From: Massilia sp. YIM B02769
GTDB lineage: Bacteria > Pseudomonadota > Gammaproteobacteria > Burkholderiales > Burkholderiaceae_D
Assembly: GCF_030411995.1 (NCBI RefSeq)
Contig: NZ_JASNRC010000017.1
Location: 1-64,000 of the forward strand
Reading direction: 5' to 3'
Length of the DNA stretch: 64,000 nt
Below, in pieces: positions 28,046-36,587 of this stretch (position 1 is the stretch's first letter; every line of letters begins with the position of its first letter). The notes below the pieces were generated by a model, which had not been told where the DNA came from, did not search any database, and saw only the letters and a program-made list of their open reading frames with translations. The translations under genes and the position numbers were made by a program.

Positions 28046-28258
28046 ATGGGTATCGTGAACATCGACGACGAGCTGCACGACCAGGTGCGCAAGGCCACGG
28101 TCGTGTCCTGCCGCTCGATCAATGCGCAGGCGGCGTTCTGGATCAAGGTCGGCATGCTGTGCGAAATGAATCCTTCGCTCAGCTTCAACGAGATCGTCGC
28201 GCGCGAGCTGAAGGCGGCCGGCGTGGTGCCGCAACCGGTGAAGGTGGCGGCGATATGA
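28046..28258 (+). CDS. ParD-like ribbon-helix-helix antitoxin-family protein
   Basis: The 70-residue product (GIVNIDDELHDQVRKAT, then RSINAQAAFWIKVGMLCEMN) belongs to the ParD-like family, small ribbon-helix-helix DNA-binding proteins named for antitoxins. No ParE or other toxin gene is adjacent. Instead its stop overlaps the ATG of a methionine aminopeptidase gene (ATGA). ATG 28046 follows GGAGAAGAAC; the longer frame from 28001 would include the promoter. It may repress its own operon through the inverted repeat upstream. The function of the family in this setting is unknown. Confidence 0.8.
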   Translation: MGIVNIDDELHDQVRKATVVSCRSINAQAAFWIKVGMLCEMNPSLSFNEIVARELKAAGVVPQPVKVAAI

Positions 28259-29022
28259 CCAAACGGCCCGAGGAAATCGAACTGATGGCCGAGTCGGGCC
28301 GCCTGCTGGCCAGCGTCTTCGCCCATCTCGACAAGCTGGAACTGATCGGCATGTCGACGATGGCGGTGAACGACCTGGTCGAGCGCCTGATCGTCGACGA
28401 CCTGCAATCGCGCCCGGCCAGCAAGGGCCAGTACGGCTATGCCTATGCGCTGAATTCCTCGCGCAATCAGGTGGTCTGCCACGGTGTGCCGTCGCCGAAC
28501 GAGCTGCTGCAAAGCGGCGACATCGTGAACTTCGACATCACGCTCGAAAAGAACGGCTACATCGCCGACTCCAGCAAGACCTACCTGGTGGGCGAGGTTG
28601 CGCCGCTGGCGAAACGGCTGGTGCAGGTGACCTACGAGGCGATGTGGAAGGGCATCAAGGCGGTGCGCCCGGGTGCGCGCCTGGGCGACGTCGGCCACGC
28701 CATCGAACGCCATGCGCGCAGGAACGGCTACACGGTGGTGCGCGAGTACTGCGGCCACGGCATCGGCCGCGAAATGCACGAGCCGCCCCAGGTGCTGCAT
28801 TTCGGCAAGCCACAGACCGGACTGGTGCTGCAGGAGGGTATGGTGTTCACCATCGAGCCGATGCTGAACCAGGGGCGGCGCTCGGTGGTCACCGAGGACG
28901 ACGGCTGGACCGTGGTGACGCGCGACGGGCAGCTGTCGGCGCAGTTCGAGCACACGGTGGCCGTCACGCGAAATGGCGTGCGGGTGCTGACCTTGCGGGC
29001 CGACGAACGCACCCCGCACTGA
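28255..29022 (+). CDS. map: Type I methionine aminopeptidase
   Basis: The 255-residue protein has the pita-bread metal ligands: Asp in NFDITLEKNGYIADSSKTY, His in GHGIGREMHEPP, Glu in FTIEPM and Glu in AQFEHTVAV. The substrate His is in VVCHGVPS. It removes the initiator Met from nascent proteins. The usual second-Asp sequence GDTS reads ADSS, with the Asp kept. It is translationally coupled to the ParD-like gene (ATGA overlap). This looks like an extra, separately regulated Map copy rather than the essential one near rpsB, which is inference. Confidence 0.87.
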   Translation: MTKRPEEIELMAESGRLLASVFAHLDKLELIGMSTMAVNDLVERLIVDDLQSRPASKGQYGYAYALNSSRNQVVCHGVPSPNELLQSGDIVNFDITLEKNGYIADSSKTYLVGEVAPLAKRLVQVTYEAMWKGIKAVRPGARLGDVGHAIERHARRNGYTVVREYCGHGIGREMHEPPQVLHFGKPQTGLVLQEGMVFTIEPMLNQGRRSVVTEDDGWTVVTRDGQLSAQFEHTVAVTRNGVRVLTLRADERTPH

Positions 29023-29088
29023 GCGGGCCGGGGTGGAACCGACCCATTCGTTGCCATGACGCGCAGGGTGGATTCAGTCGGCTAGACC

Positions 29089-30069
29089 CTAGCGCGCCGG
29101 ATCGTTCAGCTTGTCCAGCGTGATCGTGCGTCCATCCTCGATCACCTCGCCGTTGCGCAGCAGGATCTGCGACACGCCGCCGGTCTTCGGCAGTTCCAGC
29201 GCGATGGTGTCGCCGCGCTGGCGGTAGCGGCCCTGCGCGGCGCAGGTGCCGAACAAGGGCGTGTTGCTGACGCGGTCGGCGTCGACGAGCAGGAAGAAGA
29301 ACAGGGTGTCGCAGCTGTTGCCGCGCCCGCCGCTGCTGGCCATCAGGATGGCTTCGCGTCCGTTCGACTGGTTGAAGCTGCGTACCGGGAATTGCCACTG
29401 TGCGTCTTCGCCCTTGAACAGCGGTGTGCCGCTGACGGTCATCCGGTAGCTGCCGTCGGCGCCTTTGGTGCGCTTGAGTATGCCGGCACTCGTGTTCAGC
29501 GCGGCGGACAGGGAGACGGCATCGCTGTTGAACTTGCCGCCCTCGAGCCGGGTGCCTGGCGTTGCCGGCAGGATGTCGTCGAAATCGTCGTAGGCCGTGC
29601 TGTCGGTAGCGGTGCTGCGCTCGTCGGCCATATGGGCGGGAACCAGGATGGCGGACGCGAGCGCGAAAACGAACACGGCCAGCACGATGCCCACGCCCCA
29701 GCGCGACCAGTTTTTCTGGACCCGGTTGAAGTGATCGAGATTCTGCCAGCCGCCGGCCCGCCATGCCATCTCGCGGCCCTTGAAGCCAAGCCAGATCGCC
29801 ACCAGGAAGCCGACGTAGGGAATGATGGCCAGCAGGCCGATCCAGGTACGGTTGCCGATCGCCCAGATCCAGTTGAGCAGGAAGGCGCCCCAGCTCCAGC
29901 CCTTCACGCCGTCGGGCATCTCCTCGTCCATCTGGCCCGGGCGCCACATCGGCTGGCTGCCAGCCTTGTCGAGCGATACACCGGGCTGGGCCGCGGCGAG
30001 CGGCTTGCCGCACTGGCTGCAAAAGGCGCTGCCTGCGGCCGCCTGGGCGCCGCACGAAGTACAAAACAT
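29089..30069 (-). CDS. Zinc-ribbon membrane protein of unknown function
   Basis: The product has 326 residues. The N-terminus is a zinc ribbon (C3-x2-C6 and C17-x2-C20). Two hydrophobic segments follow at about residues 65-95 (SWGAFLLNWIWAIGNRTWIG and LLAIIPYVGFLVAIWLGF) and a third at about 125-145. The rest is a soluble domain with no recognised fold, probably periplasmic. ATG 30069 has AGGA 7 nt upstream; the in-frame ATG at 30075 is too close to it. It is convergent with map. The layout resembles DUF2628/TM2-type proteins only loosely. Confidence 0.6.
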   Translation of the reverse strand: MFCTSCGAQAAAGSAFCSQCGKPLAAAQPGVSLDKAGSQPMWRPGQMDEEMPDGVKGWSWGAFLLNWIWAIGNRTWIGLLAIIPYVGFLVAIWLGFKGREMAWRAGGWQNLDHFNRVQKNWSRWGVGIVLAVFVFALASAILVPAHMADERSTATDSTAYDDFDDILPATPGTRLEGGKFNSDAVSLSAALNTSAGILKRTKGADGSYRMTVSGTPLFKGEDAQWQFPVRSFNQSNGREAILMASSGGRGNSCDTLFFFLLVDADRVSNTPLFGTCAAQGRYRQRGDTIALELPKTGGVSQILLRNGEVIEDGRTITLDKLNDPAR

Positions 30070-30264
30070 GTGCATTCCTGATGAGGATAGTGGGCCGGAG
30101 CCGGAGCGTCCGATTGTAGGGGATGTTGGCGCGAGGAAAACTATCGAATCCTCACCATGGCGGGATTTTCCATGAGCGGGCGATGCGGATCGCCGCGCCG
30201 CGCGGCACTTCATCTATACTGCCGCTCGAGCCCGCACAACGCCGGCAAACCACGGAGACATTAC

Positions 30265-30657
30265 ATGCTGAATCACGTCATGATCGGTTCGAACGACATC
30301 GAACGCTCGAAACGCTTTTACGATGCGGTGCTGGGCACCCTCGGCGCCGGCGAAGCCATCCGCAACGTCGCATCCTCGGGCCATACCCGGCTGTTCTACC
30401 GCCACGAGGGCAACAGCTTCGGCATCAGCGAACCCATCAATGGCGAAGCGGCGACGCCCGCGAACGGCGCCACCATCGGCTTCAAGTGCCACTCGCCGGA
30501 GCAGGTGCAGCAGTTCCACGATACCGCGGTCGCCCAGGGCGGCGTCTCGATCGAAGACCCGCCAGGCCTGCGCGAGAGCAACATGGGGTCGCTCTACCTG
30601 GCCTATGTGCGCGATCCGGACGGCAACAAGCTGTGCGCGATCTACCGTCCCAAATAA
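30265..30657 (+). CDS. VOC family (glyoxalase-like) protein
   Basis: The 130-residue product starts MLNHVMIGSNDIERSKRFYD and ends YVRDPDGNKLCAIYRP, the two ends of a single-module vicinal-oxygen-chelate fold. His4 and the DPDGN turn are in expected places. Family members include lactoylglutathione lyase-like enzymes and antibiotic-binding proteins; the substrate is not predictable. GGAGAC precedes the ATG. The exoD gene follows 13 bp downstream. Confidence 0.85.
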   Translation: MLNHVMIGSNDIERSKRFYDAVLGTLGAGEAIRNVASSGHTRLFYRHEGNSFGISEPINGEAATPANGATIGFKCHSPEQVQQFHDTAVAQGGVSIEDPPGLRESNMGSLYLAYVRDPDGNKLCAIYRPK

Positions 30658-30670
30658 GCGAGGCCTTGTG

Positions 30671-31294
30671 ATGCACGGCGAAGCCCTGTCCCAGCGCATC
30701 CGCGCGCTGATCCGATCATTGCCGCGCACCGGCATCACGCTCAGCGAGCTGGTGCACCGCGTCGGCAACGACGGCCTCCTGATCCTGACCGCGCTGCTGA
30801 CGCTTGTCTTCCTGATTCCGATTTCGATCCCGGGTGTGAGCACGGTGTTCGGCGCGGCGATCCTGCTGATCGGCGTGGCGCGCCTGCTGGGGCGCGAACT
30901 GTGGATTCCGCCCCGCATTGCGCACCGGACCATCGGCACGCGCAAGCTGCGCCCGGTGCTGCGCAAGGCGCTGCCGCTGCTGCACAAGCTGGAACGCGTG
31001 AGCCGCCCGAACCGCATCGAATGGCTGGTGGCGAATGGCCCGGTGCAGCGCATGAACGATGCGTCGCTGATCCTGGGCGCGGTGCTGTTGATGATGCCGT
31101 TCGGGCTGATCCCGTTCAGCAATACCTTCCCGGCGGTGGCGCTGCTGTTCTTTGCCATCGGGCTGCTGCAGCGGGATGGCGTATGCGTGCTGCTGGGTTA
31201 TGTCAGCAATGTGGCGACGATCGTGTATTTCGCGCTGCTGATTGGCGGCGGCGGGCTGGCGGCGCGTGAGGTGTTTGGGCGCCTGATGGCCTGA
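30671..31294 (+). CDS. exoD: ExoD family exopolysaccharide-associated membrane protein
   Basis: The 207-residue protein matches ExoD: a soluble N-terminal helix region (LSQRIRALIRSLPRTGITLS) followed by four to five membrane helices with ALLTLVFLIPISIPGVSTVF and the LLMMPFGLIPFSNTFPAVAL repeat. ExoD is linked to exopolysaccharide synthesis and alkaline tolerance in rhizobia; its molecular role is unclear. It may be co-transcribed with the VOC gene. The 47-bp repeat array begins 22 bp after its stop. Confidence 0.82.
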   Translation: MHGEALSQRIRALIRSLPRTGITLSELVHRVGNDGLLILTALLTLVFLIPISIPGVSTVFGAAILLIGVARLLGRELWIPPRIAHRTIGTRKLRPVLRKALPLLHKLERVSRPNRIEWLVANGPVQRMNDASLILGAVLLMMPFGLIPFSNTFPAVALLFFAIGLLQRDGVCVLLGYVSNVATIVYFALLIGGGGLAAREVFGRLMA

Positions 31295-31316
31295 GACGGT
31301 GGCGCGGCGCGGGGAT

Positions 31317-31614
31317 GGTGGGTTCGAGAACCCACCCAACATTTCCGGTCTGACGTGGGGGGTGGTGGGTTCGAGAACCCACCCGACATTTCCGGTCTGC
31401 CGTGGTGGGGGGTGGGTTCGAGAACCCACCCGACATTTCCGGTCTGCCGTGGTGGGGGGTGGGTTCGAGAACCCACCCGACATTTCCGGTCTGCCGTGGT
31501 GGGGGGTGGGTTCGAGAACCCACCCTACCGGCATCCCGGAAATGTAGGGTGGGTTCTCGAACCCACCACCCACCACGTCAGACCGGAAATGTAGGGTGGG
31601 TTCTCGAACCCACC
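31317..31614. repeat. Seven palindromic units at an exact 47-bp period, last two inverted
   Basis: GGTGGGTTCGAGAACCCACC starts at 31317, 31364, 31411, 31458 and 31505, every 47 bp, with near-identical intervening sequence (CGACATTTCCGGTCTGCCGT). After a 23-bp junction the reverse-complement form begins at 31548 and 31595, again 47 bp apart. Each unit can form a 20-nt hairpin. The array fills the gap between exoD and the convergent psd gene. Confidence 0.9.
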
Positions 31615-31624
31615 ACACGTCACA

Positions 31625-32476
31625 TCAAACCGGGCGATTACCCATCAATTCGCCCAGGCGCACCGAACGCTCCGGCGCCCAGTCCTTGTTGAAGCTGATC
31701 GTCTTTTCCTTGAACAGCATCACCACGGTCGAGCCGAGCAGGAAGCGGCCCATCTCTTCGCCCTTCTTCAGCACCACCGGCTCGCTGTCGTAGGACCAGT
31801 CGCAGATGCGCGCCATGCGCGGCGGGTTCACGACGCCGTGCCACGAGGTCGCCATGCTGCCGACGATGGTCGCGCCGACCAGCACCATGACGAAGGTGCC
31901 GAATTGCTCCGACTCGAACACGCACACCACGCGCTCGTTGCGCGCGAACAGGCCGGGCACGCCGCGCGCCGTGGTCGGGTTCACCGAGAACAGGGCGCCG
32001 GGCACGTAGATCATGCGCGTCAGGCGGCCGTCGCACGGCATGTGGATGCGGTGGTAATCCTTCGGGCTCAGGTACAGGTTGGCGAAGCTGCCGTGCTGGA
32101 AGTGCGAGGCCAGCTGGGCATCGCCGCCGACCAGTTCGGTGGTGGTGAAGTTGTGGCCCTTGGCCTGCAGGATGCGGTGGTCGTCGATCGCGCCGAACTG
32201 GCTGATCGCGCCGTCCACCGGGCAGACGAAATCGGCTTGCGCCAGCGGACGCACCCCATCCTTCAACGGGCGCGTGAAGAACTCGTTGAAGCTGGCGTAG
32301 CTGGCGATGTCGGAATTGGCCGCCTCGGCCATGTTGACGCCGTACTTGCCGACGAACCAGCGGATCAGGCGGGTCGTCATCGCGCCTCCGCGCGCGCCGG
32401 CGACACGGCCGGCAAAGGAGGTCAGCGCCTGCTTGGGCAGGACATATTGTGGCAGTACTTTAAAGCGGTCGGACAC
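31625..32476 (-). CDS. psd: Phosphatidylserine decarboxylase proenzyme
   Basis: The 283-residue protein makes phosphatidylethanolamine at the inner membrane. It has the self-cleavage site LGST near the C-terminus (in GRFLLGSTVVMLF), which yields the pyruvoyl alpha chain. Conserved segments include FFTRPLKDGVRPL, VCPVDGAISQFG and YLSPKDYHRIHMP. The start used is GTG 32476 (MSDRFKVLPQYVLPKQALT), which matches the family N-terminus; TTG 32491 would add five residues. It is convergent with exoD across the repeat array. Confidence 0.93.
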   Translation of the reverse strand: MSDRFKVLPQYVLPKQALTSFAGRVAGARGGAMTTRLIRWFVGKYGVNMAEAANSDIASYASFNEFFTRPLKDGVRPLAQADFVCPVDGAISQFGAIDDHRILQAKGHNFTTTELVGGDAQLASHFQHGSFANLYLSPKDYHRIHMPCDGRLTRMIYVPGALFSVNPTTARGVPGLFARNERVVCVFESEQFGTFVMVLVGATIVGSMATSWHGVVNPPRMARICDWSYDSEPVVLKKGEEMGRFLLGSTVVMLFKEKTISFNKDWAPERSVRLGELMGNRPV

Positions 32477-32702
32477 GGTGGAAAACCCCAAACTGTAAGG
32501 ATGGCGAATTATAAATAAGCGCCGGGCCGGTGCATATCATTCTTTTCACGGCGGTCCCGCCTGTTCAGTGTAGCGCATCGGCGCAATTCGGCATGCATGA
32601 GACGGATTCGCCCGTGCATGCATATCAAAAAAATATTCTCAGCAGCAACACAAGGCGGGGAAACTCATCGACAATACCGGCTCCTTGTCTTGTCTGCCTG
32701 AT

Positions 32703-34910
32703 ATGTCTTTTCGTCTCACTTCGATCCGCCTGACGCTGCTGGCCGCGGCACTGGCCAGCACCTTCCCGCTGCACGCACAGGAAGCCCCGCAACAGCCCAT
32801 CGCCAAGGCGGACGACGCCAAGCCCCAGCCCGACCCGGCGATGCAGCGCGTCGAGGTCAAGGGTTCGGCCCAGGCCTACGATCCGCGCCGCGACGACACC
32901 GCCACCAAGATCGTCGTCAGCCAGGAAGAGATCGTCAAGTACGGCGACACCAGCGTCACCGACGTGCTCAAGCGCGTTCCCGGCATCACCGTCAACAGCA
33001 GCAATGGCCGCGGCGGCGAAATCCGCATGCGCGGCCTGGGCGCCGGCTACACGCAAATCCTGATCAACGGCGAACGCGCCCCGGCCGGCTTCTCGATCGA
33101 GTCGCTGGCGCCCGACGTAATCGAGCGCATCGAAGTGCTGCGCGCGGCCAGCGCCGAGTTCTCGACCCAGTCGGTGGCCGGCACCATCAACATCGTGCTG
33201 AAGAAAGCCATCCGCAGCGGCCAGCGCGAAGTCAAGGTCGGCATGCGCCGCACCAGCAGCGGCATGCGCGGGCCGAACGTCAACCTGCAACTGTCGGACA
33301 AGGCCGGCAAGATGTCGTACTCGATCTCGGGCAGCGGCGCGCAGGAGCGCTTCGAGCGCAGCGGCATCGTGTTCGAGGATGCCTTCGACGGCGCCGGCCT
33401 GCAGACGCAGGCGCGCAGCACGGTCGGCGCCGAGGACGGTTCCTTCACCTTCTTCAACCTGGCGCCGCGCCTGAACTGGAACCTCGAGAACGGCGACACG
33501 CTCACCTCGCAGAGCTTCCTGAATGCGGGCCGCTTCAAGACGCGCACGAACGAGACAGCCAGTACCGGTATCGGCGCACCGGCCTTTTATCCGGACCTGG
33601 CCCTGGCCAACGACATGAAGAACAGCTTCTACCGCACGGAGCTGAACTGGGTGCACAAGATGGACGCCGGCGCCAAGCTCGACATGAAGCTCGGCGTGCA
33701 GGGCGGCCGGAACGACAGCACCCAGCGCCGCATCACGCCTGCTGGCGCCGTGCGCCCGCTCGACAACCTGATCGTCTCGGAAGGCGAGGACCGCGGCGTG
33801 ACCAGCACCGGCAAGTATTCGAAGACCATCTTCGCGGGGCATGCGCTGGGCGTGGGCTGGGATGGCGGCTACAACACGCGCGACGACACGCGTTACGAAA
33901 CCGAAGCCGGCCTGCCGGTGTTCCCGGGCCTGCCGAACGGCGAAGCATTCGAGGCGCAGGTATCGCGCCTGGCGCTGTACGCCCAGGACGAATGGAGCCT
34001 CACGCCGCGCCTGTCGGTGTATCTCGGCGCGCGCTGGGAAGGCATTCGCACCCGCACCTCGGGCAATACCTTCGACACCGGCCGCTCGCGCTCGAGCGTC
34101 TGGAGCCCGGTGCTGCAAACGCTGTGGAAGATCCCGGAGACCAAGGGCGACCAGGTGCGCTTTGCCGTCACCCGCACGTATAAGGCGCCGAACGTCTCGA
34201 GCCTGATCCCGCGCCGCCAGACTTCGGTCGACAACCGCTCGACCGATCCCGACTACCAGGGCAATCCGAACCTGCAGCCGGAACTGGCGCTCGGCTTCGA
34301 CGCCTCGTATGAACACTACTGGGCGGAAGGCGCGCTGCTCTCGGCCAGCGCCTCGATGCGCCGCATCGACGGCTACACCCGTTACCTGATCGACTTCGAC
34401 GGCGCACGCTGGGTGGCGATGCCGATGAACGCCGGCCAGGCCGTTACCAAAAGCCTGGAGCTGGAAGCCAAGTTCCCGCTGAAGGCCGTGTTCGAGGGCG
34501 CGCCGGCGATCGACCTGCGCGCCAGCGTGAGCCGCAACTGGTCGGAAGTCGATGGCGTGCCGGGTCCGGACAACCGTCTCGATGGCCAGACACCGCTGTC
34601 GGCCAACTTCGGCATCGACTACAAGGTCGGCGCGGTGAGTACCGGGGCCAGCTTCGCCTACAAGCAAGGCGGCACGGTGCGCCTGTCCGAGCGCCAGACC
34701 TCGATCATCGAGACGCGGCGCGACCTGGAAGCGTATGTGCTCTATAAATTCTCGCCCAAGCTGCAGTTGCGCGTGGCGGGGCAGAACCTGTTGAACCAGG
34801 ACTTCCGCTCGCGCAGCAGCTATCTGGAAGAGGGGCGTGGACTGGTGCTGCGCAGCGGGTCGTATCCGGTGGGGGTGACGCTGCGGGCGACGGTGGAGGC
34901 GAAGTTCTGA
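32703..34910 (+). CDS. TonB-dependent outer-membrane receptor
   Basis: The product has 735 residues. A signal peptide ends in PLHAQ. The plug domain follows (VEVKGSAQAYDPRRDDT, then VLKRVPGITVN and IRMRGLGAGYTQILINGER). The rest is a beta barrel ending in an aromatic residue (VTLRATVEAKF), as required for BAM insertion. The TonB box region is not clear. These receptors import siderophores, cobalamin, sugars or other large ligands using TonB energy. No regulator, FecR-like or siderophore gene is adjacent, so the ligand is unknown. ATG 32703 was chosen to start the signal peptide. Confidence 0.87.
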   Translation: MSFRLTSIRLTLLAAALASTFPLHAQEAPQQPIAKADDAKPQPDPAMQRVEVKGSAQAYDPRRDDTATKIVVSQEEIVKYGDTSVTDVLKRVPGITVNSSNGRGGEIRMRGLGAGYTQILINGERAPAGFSIESLAPDVIERIEVLRAASAEFSTQSVAGTINIVLKKAIRSGQREVKVGMRRTSSGMRGPNVNLQLSDKAGKMSYSISGSGAQERFERSGIVFEDAFDGAGLQTQARSTVGAEDGSFTFFNLAPRLNWNLENGDTLTSQSFLNAGRFKTRTNETASTGIGAPAFYPDLALANDMKNSFYRTELNWVHKMDAGAKLDMKLGVQGGRNDSTQRRITPAGAVRPLDNLIVSEGEDRGVTSTGKYSKTIFAGHALGVGWDGGYNTRDDTRYETEAGLPVFPGLPNGEAFEAQVSRLALYAQDEWSLTPRLSVYLGARWEGIRTRTSGNTFDTGRSRSSVWSPVLQTLWKIPETKGDQVRFAVTRTYKAPNVSSLIPRRQTSVDNRSTDPDYQGNPNLQPELALGFDASYEHYWAEGALLSASASMRRIDGYTRYLIDFDGARWVAMPMNAGQAVTKSLELEAKFPLKAVFEGAPAIDLRASVSRNWSEVDGVPGPDNRLDGQTPLSANFGIDYKVGAVSTGASFAYKQGGTVRLSERQTSIIETRRDLEAYVLYKFSPKLQLRVAGQNLLNQDFRSRSSYLEEGRGLVLRSGSYPVGVTLRATVEAKF

Positions 34911-34977
34911 TCCCGCGAAGTCTGAACCGGCCTGGCCTCCACAATTACCTTGCGCATCGCAGTGCCGCTATCCCTGG

Positions 34978-35676
34978 TCATGGCGGTGGCGGCAATCCAT
35001 CTTCGATGCAAGCATTTACACAACTGCCGCTGTTCAACAGAGAAGCCAGAGGGCGGTCCTTCCTGGCCGTTACACGTCCTTGCTGATATATCAGGAAATC
35101 CCCACTCCATTCCTGCACCGCGACGCTGGCTTCGGTGTACATTCTGTGTTGATTGATATACCTGAACAGCTCGCGTTTTCCCCACTCCCCGAGTTTCGTC
35201 ATGCCGCTTTCGAAATTCGCTACATTTTTCGTTTCTGCGAGCGAGTCGATCAGTCCGAACAATCGGTCGAGGAACCCCATGATGACGCCGGCAGTCTTGC
35301 TGCTGGCAGGAATGACGGAGACCGGTTTGTTGAATCCGATATACGTCGCGCCGTATGCTGCTGCGAAAGGGCCGAGGTGGCAGCCGGTCCAGCAAGCCAG
35401 CGCAAACATGGTACGACCCTCGAACAGGGCGGGCGGCGTGGTGGAACTGCACACCACTGGCAGTTTGTCCGTTCCTCGCCAGAAACCGGGGCGGCCATGC
35501 CCGGTAAAGAAAGCCGGCCGGCCCGGATGCGTTTCCAGGACGGCGAGCACGCGGGAACGCACCGCTTGGTTATCGAAACACTGGATGTTCGACTTGCTGG
35601 TTACTTGACGTACGAGCTCGGCGCCGTTCAGGGTGACATCATCGCTGCTGGCTGCGACCACGATCAGGTTACTCAT
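34978..35676 (-). CDS. Caspase/CHAT-like peptidase of a two-gene cassette
   Basis: The 232-residue protein has the His-Cys dyad pattern of clan CD peptidases (caspase, CHAT, gingipain). A strand leads into FFTGHG with His60, and a second strand leads into MFALACWTG with Cys95, followed by AAYGATYIGFN. The N-terminus MSNLIVVAASSDD is a strand-loop as in CHAT. No signal peptide or repeat domain is present. The start ATG 35676 overlaps the stop of the TOPRIM-like gene by 8 nt (ATGAGTAA), so translation is coupled. Base composition is less GC-rich than flanking genes, a sign of transfer. The target is unknown. Confidence 0.6.
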   Translation of the reverse strand: MSNLIVVAASSDDVTLNGAELVRQVTSKSNIQCFDNQAVRSRVLAVLETHPGRPAFFTGHGRPGFWRGTDKLPVVCSSTTPPALFEGRTMFALACWTGCHLGPFAAAYGATYIGFNKPVSVIPASSKTAGVIMGFLDRLFGLIDSLAETKNVANFESGMTKLGEWGKRELFRYINQHRMYTEASVAVQEWSGDFLIYQQGRVTARKDRPLASLLNSGSCVNACIEDGLPPPP

Positions 35677-36478
35677 CGATGGCACCCGGCTGTTCGTCAT
35701 CATCTTCTGCCTGGAAGGCGAGAAAATCCCGCGCTAACCGCAGGATGTTTTCCATATACGCGATCCCTAGTTCGTCGCCGAAGAGAATGGCGTTCTTGAT
35801 GTCTCCGGCCGTGTGCTTGTGTCCATCAGCCGTCTTGTAGACAATCTTCGTCACCGGCTGGAGCTCCGCCACCAGGTTTGCGAAGATCGCATTCGGCAGG
35901 CGCGCAACCATTTCGCGTTGACGGCCGCGTGCCGTAGGCGCTCTCGAGTAAATCTTGACTGTTTCGACAAAGTGCCCGAAAGAGGGCGACAGCGACTCGG
36001 CAACGCCGACATTGAAGTGGTCGACAAGACGGCGTTCGAAATCCAGAGGACGGTGCCTGATTTCTTTTTTTGCCCAGTCCCTCATCATGATCGCAACCGC
36101 CGATGTCTTGCCGCTCTCGAAAGCGCGCAGGATGTCTTGTGTCGGACAACTCAGCATGCTCGCCGCCCAATTGGGGTCCGCGAGCAACCACGCTTCTAGC
36201 GTAGGAATCGCCGGAACGTACACAAATTTTGATGCAGCCGTACGATGCGGCAGCTCATCTGGAATCATGCCTTCCTCAAGGTCGTAGACCACTACGGTGC
36301 CTGGCACAAGATTCTCGAGGTACGATGCGGTGCGAGGCAATGCAGGATTCAGGGCATTGCCGGCGACAGAGATAGACGGATCGACGTCAGGCGCTATTTT
36401 CTTGATCAGCGATTGGATGAGAAATGCGTCGGTACTTCCCTCCACCGCAATTCTCAATCGTTCCACGGCAGTATCCAT
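35669..36478 (-). CDS. TOPRIM-like protein of a two-gene cassette
   Basis: The 269-residue product opens RLRIAVEGSTDAFLIQSLI with a Glu (13) in the first-strand position of TOPRIM domains. A second acidic site follows at VVVYDLEEG (Asp66, Glu68), then YVPAIPTLEAWLLADPNW with the E-x-W seen in OLD/DUF4276-like TOPRIM proteins. These acidic residues would bind two Mg ions for nucleic-acid cleavage. GGAGGAGA precedes ATG 36478. The next gene, a caspase/CHAT-like peptidase, overlaps the stop. Placement between unrelated housekeeping genes and lower GC content suggest a mobile defence cassette, which is inference. Confidence 0.6.
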   Translation of the reverse strand: MDTAVERLRIAVEGSTDAFLIQSLIKKIAPDVDPSISVAGNALNPALPRTASYLENLVPGTVVVYDLEEGMIPDELPHRTAASKFVYVPAIPTLEAWLLADPNWAASMLSCPTQDILRAFESGKTSAVAIMMRDWAKKEIRHRPLDFERRLVDHFNVGVAESLSPSFGHFVETVKIYSRAPTARGRQREMVARLPNAIFANLVAELQPVTKIVYKTADGHKHTAGDIKNAILFGDELGIAYMENILRLARDFLAFQAEDDDEQPGAIDE

Positions 36479-36520
36479 CACGTCTCCTCCAGTTGCAAAG
36501 TGTGGTCCTGACAAAACATT

Positions 36521-36526
36521 ATTGTA
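36521..36526 (-). promoter_or_regulatory. Candidate -10 box of the TOPRIM/peptidase cassette
   Basis: TACAAT on the minus strand lies 43 bp before the TOPRIM-like start; no convincing -35 was found. The 109-bp gap to the EamA gene holds no other feature. Confidence 0.3.
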
Positions 36527-36587
36527 TGCCGAAGAACGATGTCTGCAGCAGGAATGTAAGCCGATTTCTGTTGGCAGAAAGCCTCAA

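Noticed and set aside
28046..29022. Classical parDE toxin-antitoxin locus
   Set aside because: The partner is a complete methionine aminopeptidase with all metal ligands, not a ParE-fold toxin.
31317..31614. CRISPR array
   Set aside because: Period is regular, but the intervening sequences are identical rather than unique, orientation flips, and no cas genes are present.
31299..31692. Overlapping plus- and minus-strand frames rich in GGGFENPP-like repeats
   Set aside because: They are translations of the 47-bp palindromic array, open because the period is not a multiple of three and lacks stops; there is no ribosome site or family.
32625..34667. 680-codon minus-strand frame
   Set aside because: It is antisense to the TonB-dependent receptor and has no plausible domain.
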